Below, in pieces: positions 1 to 5,001 of a stretch of 5,623 nt of DNA. The position numbers and the translations under genes were made by a program. Every line of letters begins with the position of its first letter. The stretch's first letter is position 1. Origin of the DNA: an archaeon (GTDB lineage Archaea; Thermoproteota; Bathyarchaeia; TCS64); NCBI GenBank assembly GCA_020444005.1, contig JAHLLU010000149.1, positions 1 to 5,623 on the forward strand, given 5' to 3'. Under the pieces are notes generated by a model. It was given only the letters and a program-made list of their open reading frames with translations. It was not told the DNA's origin and ran no database searches.

Positions 1-99
1 ACTTGCTTCCGTTCTTGAATAAACTCTCACCATTAACGCTATCACGACTAAGGTGACCATCAGCAAGACGCTGAGAACTATCTGATTCAATACACTCAA
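1..99 (-). CDS. Partial membrane protein N-terminus, cut by the left edge
   Basis: On the minus strand, after a stop just inside the spacer that follows the regulator gene, a frame stays open for 33 codons to the window edge. It begins with TTG at position 99; a second TTG lies at 90. The translation has a long hydrophobic stretch at about residues 7-24 (IVLSVLLMVTLVVIALMV), followed by RVYSR, as expected for a membrane anchor or export signal. A weak GGATGG lies about 11 nt upstream of the first TTG. The other minus-strand frame open here starts from an ATG overlapping the regulator's 3' end and gives a hydrophilic peptide with no recognisable feature, so I prefer the TTG frame. The gene would be co-directional with the membrane-bound regulator, 5 nt beyond its stop, and could be co-transcribed with it. 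No family can be assigned from 33 residues. Confidence 0.42.
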   Translation of the reverse strand, partial: MSVLNQIVLSVLLMVTLVVIALMVRVYSRTEAS

Positions 100-104
100 C
101 TATT

Positions 105-1115
105 TCAACCATCCATAAATCCATCAACAACGGCGCGGGAGTAATGCACACCTAGACTAAACAGCCTCTCATTGTCCACAAGAAACGGTGTCGCCGTCCC
201 ATTATACCTGAGCTGGCAGTAAGACCAGAGACTGGCATCCGCTTCCACCCACATATCCCTCGGTCCCCAGTCAATGTATAGGTCTACTGAGCCATCCGAG
301 TGAACAGATACTGGTCCAACCCAGCTCAAAGAGTACCAGCCACAGTCCAAGGGCACCCGGATCGTCTCAAACCGCTCCGTGACGTTCATACGCCAAACGG
401 CAGGATGCTGGAAAACATCAGACGAGTTATCGTACTCTGAATATGTGTAGACATTGCCCTCCTGCAAGGTTAAGGGGAAATAGAAGCCCTCGCGTTTGTT
501 TACCGCGGTCTCGATACAGAGAGTAAGGTTGTCTGCGGGTACATAGAATATCATTATGAATCGTGTAGGGTTTAACGAGTCTGGTATCCAGTCTGTCTTG
601 AAGCTGAGTTCCCGTCCGTTGGTGAGGACGATGCTTGATGAGTTCCTCAGTATGGATTCCATGGTCTCGTACTGGTCCAGCTTAGAGGCAATATCATCCA
701 CGACCTCACCGAGATTGGAGACCCGTTTGTCCTGCTGAGAAGACAAAAAGTATAGCTCGATGGTTGCTCCAGCGATAATCAGTAGTGAGATACTCAGCAC
801 CATTGTGATGTTTTTGAGTCGTTTCTTATCCTCGGGTTTGACCTGTGGCTCCGGTGACTCAACTGTCTTGGTCATTTGTACTGCGGCTTCACCGAAACGG
901 GATAACCTGTATCCGTTCTCTGTCTTGGTCACTAGGTCTTTCAACGCGTCGAGGTGGTATGTGAGATGGCTGCTGGATATGCCGAGGTTTTCCGCTATCT
1001 CGGTGTGGGTGAGTTCCCTGTCTTCGAGCATCCTGAGTATGTTGCGTCTTACGCCGTGTCTCAGGGCGTTGAAGATTGTGGAGTACACCTCCTCGTCCAT
1101 ATCATCCAGCGCCAT
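105..1115 (-). CDS. Membrane-anchored ArsR-type winged-helix regulator with extracytoplasmic domain
   Basis: Predicted one-component transcription regulator that could sense a signal outside the cell and bind DNA inside. Numbering from the GTG at 1124: residues 13-84 form an ArsR-like winged helix (helix AEIAENL-type 'TEIAENLGISSSHLTYHLDAL' region at 41-61, then a wing ending in YRLSRFG). Residues 85-104 are a charged linker, about 106-127 a transmembrane helix, and 128-160 a likely coiled coil (dimerisation). Residues 165-339 are beta-rich with many aromatics. Five N-glycosylation sequons (N161, N199, N233, N247, N308) all fall on the outer side, matching N-in/C-out topology. Start choice: a TATA-like AATTAAAAT centred near 1145 predicts transcription from about 1119, favouring the ATG at 1115 (336 residues, leader of only a few nt). 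The GTG at 1124 and the ATG at 1100 are alternatives, and none has a ribosome site. It is divergent from the five-gene operon and shares its promoter region. The fold is secure from the helix pattern; the ligand of the outer domain is unknown. Confidence 0.85.
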   Translation of the reverse strand: MALDDMDEEVYSTIFNALRHGVRRNILRMLEDRELTHTEIAENLGISSSHLTYHLDALKDLVTKTENGYRLSRFGEAAVQMTKTVESPEPQVKPEDKKRLKNITMVLSISLLIIAGATIELYFLSSQQDKRVSNLGEVVDDIASKLDQYETMESILRNSSSIVLTNGRELSFKTDWIPDSLNPTRFIMIFYVPADNLTLCIETAVNKREGFYFPLTLQEGNVYTYSEYDNSSDVFQHPAVWRMNVTERFETIRVPLDCGWYSLSWVGPVSVHSDGSVDLYIDWGPRDMWVEADASLWSYCQLRYNGTATPFLVDNERLFSLGVHYSRAVVDGFMDG

Positions 1116-1140
1116 ATCGGACACAGGATAGTTTTACGTT

Positions 1141-1149
1141 ATTTTAATT
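1141..1149 (-). promoter_or_regulatory. TATA-like box of the regulator gene
   Basis: On the minus strand this reads AATTAAAAT, the best A/T-rich box upstream of the regulator. Its centre lies about 21 nt from the GTG at 1124 and about 30 nt from the ATG at 1115, so the message would be leaderless or carry a leader of only a few nt. The dyad at 1158-1171 sits immediately upstream, about 20 bp centre to centre, where a bound protein could interfere with or assist TFB/TBP. Confidence 0.5.
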
Positions 1150-1157
1150 GTTTTTCA

Positions 1158-1171
1158 TCAAGAAACCTTGA
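1158..1171. promoter_or_regulatory. Dyad operator candidate between divergent promoters (copy 1)
   Basis: TCAAG-AAAC-CTTGA is a perfect 5-bp inverted repeat around a 4-nt centre. It lies between the TATA box of the regulator and that of the five-gene operon. Its first 12 bases recur identically upstream of the serpin gene. From the dyad centre to the forward TATA centre is about 40 bp (near four helical turns), exactly as in the second copy. Winged-helix dimers of the ArsR class normally bind such dyads, so the adjacent membrane regulator is the natural candidate to bind here. That assignment is inferred. Confidence 0.62.
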
Positions 1172-1200
1172 CTAAGCTCCTTGGGTGTTCTAAAACCTAG

Positions 1201-1208
1201 TATTATAA
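1201..1208 (+). promoter_or_regulatory. TATA box of the five-gene operon
   Basis: TATTATAA has its centre 24 nt upstream of the ATG at 1228, the expected archaeal TATA-to-transcription-start distance, so the first message is probably leaderless. The box falls in a block shared with the serpin promoter (TGTTCTA at 1186-1192, TAG at 1198-1200, then TTATA), in the same register. Confidence 0.7.
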
Positions 1209-1227
1209 CGATTCCAGATACCATCTG

Positions 1228-1503
1228 ATGGAGGGGACAGTGCGAGTGGAATCCTTGGATCTTGAGTTTAGGAGTGACGAGAACCTTATCTTGTTTCACG
1301 CCGAGGCGTTCAAGGCTATTTATGAAGGCGAGTCTGGATACGAGATGTTACCTGATGGGGTAAGGTCAACAGCCAAGAAACAGGGACTACTCTCCAGTAA
1401 CTTCTATCCCACGAAGCAGCGATTAACCGAGAAAGCCATTGGTATCATGCGGAAACATGGTTTACTTGACGTAGGGAGTGATACAGGTGAGCCACAGACA
1501 TAG
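1228..1503 (+). CDS. Small protein with winged-helix-like C-terminus, first gene of operon
   Basis: A 91-residue soluble protein with no signal or membrane segment, unlike every other gene in the operon. I do not recognise the family. Residues 21-33 look like one helix. Residues 40-80 read like the end of a small winged-helix domain: a helix around 41-53, a short turn (SSNFYPTK, 56-63), and a helix RLTEKAIGIMRKHGLL (65-80) resembling the 'LTEKG...L..HGLL' tail of many archaeal transcription factors. A role as an auxiliary DNA-binding protein is a guess. The ATG at 1228 fits a leaderless transcript. Immediately after it lies GGAGGGG (about 1230-1236), with in-frame GTG codons at 1240 and 1246, so an SD-led internal start giving an 85-residue form is possible. 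The 3' end overlaps the next gene by 17 nt. Confidence 0.72.
   Translation: MEGTVRVESLDLEFRSDENLILFHAEAFKAIYEGESGYEMLPDGVRSTAKKQGLLSSNFYPTKQRLTEKAIGIMRKHGLLDVGSDTGEPQT
1474..1481 (+). promoter_or_regulatory. Shine-Dalgarno site deciding the start of the second operon gene
   Basis: GGGAGTGA is close to the archaeal anti-SD complement and lies 5 nt before the GTG at 1487. It overlaps the other candidate GTG at 1478, so it supports initiation at 1487. The site lies inside the 3' end of the first gene, suggesting translational coupling. Confidence 0.6.
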
Positions 1504-2287
1504 CAGACGCTTTTTCCTATTCTCGGTATTATGCATCATAGGTATCACCGCTGCTGTGGTCAGGTTCTCCGGAGCGCAGCCATTGTCTTTGAAGCTAGAG
1601 ATAGCCGGACAGGGAATTACGCCGGGTAGTACGTGTGTGGTTGGATACCATGGACGACAAGTCTTACCCTGCTCGTTCAGCGTAGGTCGAGTCAACGAGT
1701 TAACGATGCATACCGCAAAGTTGTTTACCGAGGTATCACCGGGTCTTTTCGTGTTTGGTTTTGAGTCCATGGAGCCCGTGGACTGTTGTGTGATTCTTGA
1801 TGATGACCCCAACTGGTGTTACAATCGGGGAGTATATTCTGTGCTTGTTAATGTGTCAGAGTGTTACGAGTATTACCATGTCTTTGAGGTCAAGGAACGA
1901 GGCATACTATCGTTTTGCTTCAAGACGGACACAGAGACATATACCAGTGTCACCTTGATGGCGGTCAAGGACACAGGGTTCACGAGACATACAGAGTCCA
2001 GTGCCGAGGTAAACGAGGCGGTGGATACCGCGAGGGCTTTCCTAGAGTTAAACGGTGTGGACGCTGGGAGATATTTGAGTCACGAGGTACAGCAAAGAAT
2101 GCCGAATTATTATTGGCATAAAGTATTCAAGTACACTAACCTAGCTCACTTGATTTATCACAAGGTTCCCGCGCCGTGTGAGTATGTTGCGATTTGTTTT
2201 GAGCAAGAACATCGCCCCGGACACTTCTACGAGGTCTGGGTGGAACTAGGCTCCAATCAAGTAGTAGGTGGAGATACATGCAGATAG
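1487..2287 (+). CDS. Exported Cys-rich protein with PepSY-like C-terminal domain
   Basis: About 266 residues from the GTG at 1487. The N-terminus is basic with SRRFFL (residues 6-11), then a hydrophobic stretch to about residue 26, so it is exported or N-terminally anchored. SRRFFL resembles a Tat motif, but the same residues would serve a Sec signal. No lipobox is seen. Ten cysteines follow the signal, including a CC pair, which suggests disulfides outside the cell; one NVS sequon is present. The middle section (about 35-165) looks beta-rich and unassigned. The last 90 residues (from EVNEAVDTARAFLELNGV to YEVWVELGSNQVVGGDTC) have the pattern of a PepSY-like domain: an amphipathic helix, then strands ending in a Y-E-V-W-V hairpin with a G-x-N-x-V-V-G-G turn. 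PepSY domains occur in protease propeptides and other exported proteins and can inhibit peptidases. The gene overlaps its upstream neighbour by 17 nt and its downstream neighbour by 10 nt. Function unknown; PepSY assignment tentative. Confidence 0.78.
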   Translation: MSHRHSRRFFLFSVLCIIGITAAVVRFSGAQPLSLKLEIAGQGITPGSTCVVGYHGRQVLPCSFSVGRVNELTMHTAKLFTEVSPGLFVFGFESMEPVDCCVILDDDPNWCYNRGVYSVLVNVSECYEYYHVFEVKERGILSFCFKTDTETYTSVTLMAVKDTGFTRHTESSAEVNEAVDTARAFLELNGVDAGRYLSHEVQQRMPNYYWHKVFKYTNLAHLIYHKVPAPCEYVAICFEQEHRPGHFYEVWVELGSNQVVGGDTCR

Positions 2288-3798
2288 ATGAGAAAGATGG
2301 ATCGAGTTACAGGGGGTTTATAGTCCCTACAGCACTTGTGTTATTACTTATTGCAGCAATGATCTGGTTTCCATACAACCCCTTGGAGGAGGACAAAGGT
2401 CCAACGAGGGGCGTTTTTGATCTTGCCCCGCCTCCTGTACTAGAACTGGATGAAGATGTTTTGTCGTCTCTGAAAACCAGAACTGGACATGATATTGGAT
2501 ACATAACTAATGATTATCATAACGCAGTGTATATTGTTGATTTAACAAGTCACGAGTATATTGGGAGACTGAACTTTATCGCTGAGGCGCCCAGAGGAGG
2601 ACCTGATTCAATCGCCCTAACCCCTGATAACCAGTACTTTATCGTTACCCGTGGAAAATATAGCAACGATATTCTGGTTATTGATGCCCATAATTATTCT
2701 CTGGTTAAACAGATTCCCGGCGGCAAGTATAATGGCTATATTGAGGTCAATGCGATGCTCAACGAGGCGTATATTCTGAGTGGTAACTATCAGGATACCA
2801 ACATCTACATACTGGACTTGCAGACCCTCAGCATAGATGAGAAGATCGAGATAGGTGATGATCTGGGTCACTGCGCGTTATCAGGGTCTACACTGTGCGT
2901 AACCACTCAGCATGGAATCACTATCATAGACACTTTGGAGCGGCGATTAACAGGGAATATCAAGATGAATACAACGTACTGGAAACGCGTTGTAGCACAC
3001 CCTACTGAACCATTGATTTACGTGGTGAATAACCCCAGTGAAGAGGAACTATATCCATTGGTTCAGGTCTTCAACGTTGATACAGGGGAAAATGTCGAGA
3101 ACATTAAACGATTAACCGTTGACAAGACATGGGATGGTGCTATAACATGTACTGCAATCTCTCCTGATGGCGGGAAACTATACTGTGTCTCACAGATGAA
3201 TGAGCTAGTGGTTGTGAATACAACGGATTATAGCAGGATTATTACTAGGTCTGTAAAACAAGGTGATTATTACGGGAAACCTAGCTGGGTTTATTTCAAC
3301 GAGAACGGCTCCAAGGCTTACTTCATCTACTGGGGCGGCGTAGCAATAGACACACCGATGCCAGACTCAGCTAGCATTATCGGCGTCATGGATACAAGTA
3401 GCTACGAGTTTACAGACATCATAGAGGTTGATGAACACGCTGGACTCAGCGAGATGGCTGTCACCCGACATGACTCTACACCGGATATGCATGCGTATAT
3501 CATGGTTAACCGCTACGCTTACTCGTCAACAAATCATACCATGGTCACGATAACTGATGATGTTCTTGAAAGGTCTCCAATTCTCAGTGAAGCCTTTAGG
3601 ATAGAGGCTCAAAGCCATGCTATCGGATTAGTGCATCCAATTGAATGGGTTATCTGCACAGATGAGGAAGGAAGAACACTGGAGGAACTGATTTTGAGTC
3701 TTCCATCATCAGGTACAGGTTCAATACATCTTGAGTATCAGGGTGAAAAGTTTCAGTTCACCGTCAGATATGGCGAGGAGGCACCGGTAATATTTTGA
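2278..3798 (+). CDS. Membrane-anchored beta-propeller protein (YVTN/WD40-like)
   Basis: 506 residues. A short cytoplasmic tail is followed by one transmembrane helix (about 14-31) and a proline-rich linker (32-55). Six or seven repeats of about 40 residues then span roughly 70-385, each with the pattern 'x-A-hydrophobic-T/S-P-D-x-x-Y-hydrophobic...V-I-D-x-x-x-hydrophobic'. Clear copies include PDSIALTPDNQYFIV with ILVIDA (109-136), AYILSG with IYILDL (164-181), TAISPDGGKLYCV with ELVVVN (292-314) and a last one ending IIGVMDTSSYEF (367-378). This is the signature of YVTN-type beta-propellers, usually seven-bladed binding scaffolds rather than enzymes. About 120 residues after the repeats (386-506) may supply one more blade plus a small beta domain. 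Five outer-side sequons (N139, N231, N314, N343, N419) support an extracytoplasmic location. The ATG is preceded by AGGTGGAG (2266-2273) and overlaps the upstream stop by 10 nt. The ligand cannot be predicted. Confidence 0.88.
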   Translation: MQIDEKDGSSYRGFIVPTALVLLLIAAMIWFPYNPLEEDKGPTRGVFDLAPPPVLELDEDVLSSLKTRTGHDIGYITNDYHNAVYIVDLTSHEYIGRLNFIAEAPRGGPDSIALTPDNQYFIVTRGKYSNDILVIDAHNYSLVKQIPGGKYNGYIEVNAMLNEAYILSGNYQDTNIYILDLQTLSIDEKIEIGDDLGHCALSGSTLCVTTQHGITIIDTLERRLTGNIKMNTTYWKRVVAHPTEPLIYVVNNPSEEELYPLVQVFNVDTGENVENIKRLTVDKTWDGAITCTAISPDGGKLYCVSQMNELVVVNTTDYSRIITRSVKQGDYYGKPSWVYFNENGSKAYFIYWGGVAIDTPMPDSASIIGVMDTSSYEFTDIIEVDEHAGLSEMAVTRHDSTPDMHAYIMVNRYAYSSTNHTMVTITDDVLERSPILSEAFRIEAQSHAIGLVHPIEWVICTDEEGRTLEELILSLPSSGTGSIHLEYQGEKFQFTVRYGEEAPVIF

Positions 3799-4085
3799 AA
3801 CAAATATCAGGCAAGTTAATTCTCGGACTCTTTCTGTTTGTATTTGGTTTAGCAGTCGCCAAGACTGGTACCCAGATTATTGAATATGGTTCAGATGCTA
3901 GCATAGATGTATGTGAAAACCCCTCGATGTTTCATCCATTTTGGGTGCCTATCTCATATAGTGTCATTCAGATACCTGACTACTCTTTCTCATTGATGAC
4001 AATCGGCGTGTTCATGACTACTACAGGATTCTGGACAATAATAGATGAGTTAAAGAGCAGAAACGCGGTGAAACTAGTTGAATAA
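3795..4085 (+). CDS. Small two-helix membrane protein
   Basis: 96 residues, no recognised family. Hydrophobic helices lie at about 6-23 (KLILGLFLFVFGLAVA) and 64-83 (YSFSLMTIGVFMTTTGFW), joined by a loop of about 40 residues that contains one Cys and several Pro/Tyr. The tail, DELKSRNAVK, is charged. With the positively charged ends inside, both termini would be cytoplasmic and the loop outside. The start is a TTG fused to the preceding stop (TTGA at 3795-3798), typical of translational coupling. A GAGGAGG lies at 3775-3781 at a rather long 13-nt spacing. Its place between two anchored surface proteins suggests a membrane partner of a complex, by context only. Confidence 0.78.
   Translation: MKQISGKLILGLFLFVFGLAVAKTGTQIIEYGSDASIDVCENPSMFHPFWVPISYSVIQIPDYSFSLMTIGVFMTTTGFWTIIDELKSRNAVKLVE
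4067..4071 (+). promoter_or_regulatory. Shine-Dalgarno site supporting a TTG start
   Basis: GGTGA with 6 nt to the TTG at 4078, inside the end of the preceding gene. It supports an unusual TTG start for the last operon gene; no ATG lies in frame before the membrane helix. Confidence 0.5.
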
Positions 4086-4890
4086 ACCGAGAAGATATGA
4101 TATTGTCATTGCGGTGTTTTTTATCGCCGTCTCTGTGTATCTTATTTTCATGCCTAGTTTCTTCAGCATGTTCAGTTTTCATGATATGTCATTGTTTAGG
4201 GGTTATAGAACACATACAATTCGGGTTGATTCAAAAGATTTATCGATTCTAGCCGATACCGCGTTGAAGCAAGGGTACAATGTGGAGGTAGGCGACAAAT
4301 ATAATGATGATGAGTACTACAAGGTGAATTCTTTCCTCGGAGGCGGTAGGTTCAGTCTAAGTTACGGAGTAGGCACGGATTCTACACATTATCATTTTAC
4401 TTATTTATCAAACGAGACGGGGCGATTGAACTTGTTTTGGGAGCGGTTTGGCTACTATTTTAACATCAGCGATTTCTGGGTTAACCAAGAGAAGAACTCC
4501 GTTCGATACGATGATGATGCAAGTGGCAAGCACTTCGGAAGCTATATCGAAGGTAAACCGGTTTGGAGCCGCGTTGTTGAAGATGTGGGTGAGGAGAAGT
4601 TTAGGGATGATAGTCGTGTCGGTGTCTTGGAAATACAGTACGGTTCTAGTGGGGAGCTTTCGCTTCGGACTAAGTATCTTCAAATCAGTAAATCTGTTAA
4701 TGTTGATGGGGTTGAGACGACCTGCGTCCTGATGATTGATGAGGATTCAGATATTTTGTTAAAAATTGAATGTAAGCAGAAGATCAAGAACCCAATTGAC
4801 ATCTTTGACTCGATGTTTCGTGATCTAAATCTTCCTATCTCAATTACTAACAACTTCAAGTTCAATGAAATCTATGGTGCATATGCTTAG
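4078..4890 (+). CDS. Membrane-anchored extracytoplasmic protein of unknown function, last gene of operon
   Basis: 270 residues from a TTG start supported by GGTGA. A short basic N-terminus (NKPRRYD) precedes one transmembrane helix (about 8-27), giving N-in/C-out topology by the positive-inside rule. The remaining 240 residues are mixed alpha/beta, rich in Tyr, Asp and Phe, with two sequons (N112, N129) and two cysteines close together near the end (C216, C232) that could pair. A segment SKDLSILADTALKQGYNVEVGD (52-73) looks like a helix then a strand. The C-terminal part has alternating strands (LRTKYLQISKSVNV, TTCVLMIDEDSDILLKIECK). I recognise no family. It overlaps the previous gene by 8 nt and is followed by a T-rich spacer, so it closes the operon. 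Its AT content appears somewhat higher than that of the regulator gene. Confidence 0.78.
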   Translation: MNKPRRYDIVIAVFFIAVSVYLIFMPSFFSMFSFHDMSLFRGYRTHTIRVDSKDLSILADTALKQGYNVEVGDKYNDDEYYKVNSFLGGGRFSLSYGVGTDSTHYHFTYLSNETGRLNLFWERFGYYFNISDFWVNQEKNSVRYDDDASGKHFGSYIEGKPVWSRVVEDVGEEKFRDDSRVGVLEIQYGSSGELSLRTKYLQISKSVNVDGVETTCVLMIDEDSDILLKIECKQKIKNPIDIFDSMFRDLNLPISITNNFKFNEIYGAYA

Positions 4891-4900
4891 CGGTACACCA

Positions 4901-4920
4901 ATTGTTTTGCACCTTGTTTC
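4901..4920 (+). terminator. Possible T-rich terminator after the operon
   Basis: Two short T-runs (ATTGTTTTG and CTTGTTTC) begin 11 nt after the stop of the last operon gene. Archaeal termination often uses such T-rich tracts without a hairpin. The runs are short, so this is weak, and the second overlaps the shared promoter block. Confidence 0.25.
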
Positions 4921-4937
4921 GTCAAGAAACCTTAACG
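4920..4937. promoter_or_regulatory. Dyad operator candidate upstream of the serpin gene (copy 2)
   Basis: CGTCAAG-AAAC-CTTAACG forms 7-bp arms with one mismatch around the same AAAC centre as the copy at 1158-1171. TCAAGAAACCTT is identical between the two. From 4917 to 4933, 16 of 17 bases match 1153-1169. The dyad centre is again about 40 bp from the TATA centre. This suggests control by the same DNA-binding protein as the five-gene operon. Confidence 0.62.
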
Positions 4938-4965
4938 AACCCCGTGGACTGTTCTATTGTTTAGG

Positions 4966-4972
4966 TTTATAT
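4966..4972 (+). promoter_or_regulatory. TATA box of the serpin gene
   Basis: TTTATAT, about 33 nt upstream (centre to ATG) of the start at 5002, which implies a leader of roughly 5-10 nt. It aligns without gaps to the operon TATA box in the shared block, with the identical TGTTCTA at 4950-4956 before it. No Shine-Dalgarno is seen before the ATG, consistent with a near-leaderless message. Confidence 0.65.
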
Positions 4973-5001
4973 CCACATTAGAGTGATTGATTCCTGATAC
5001 A

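Noticed and set aside
760..1131. Open frame of 123 codons on the plus strand opposite the regulator gene
   Set aside because: It lies wholly antisense to the well-supported winged-helix/transmembrane coding region, its product is a Ser/Leu-rich shadow translation, and it has no promoter or ribosome site.
1462..1812. Open frame of 116 codons on the minus strand
   Set aside because: It is antisense to the exported Cys-rich protein and part of the first operon gene; the overlapping operon frames have SD sites and recognisable protein features, and this one has none.
1915..2121. Plus-strand open frame of 68 codons inside the PepSY-like gene
   Set aside because: An out-of-frame shadow within a coding region with convincing domain features.
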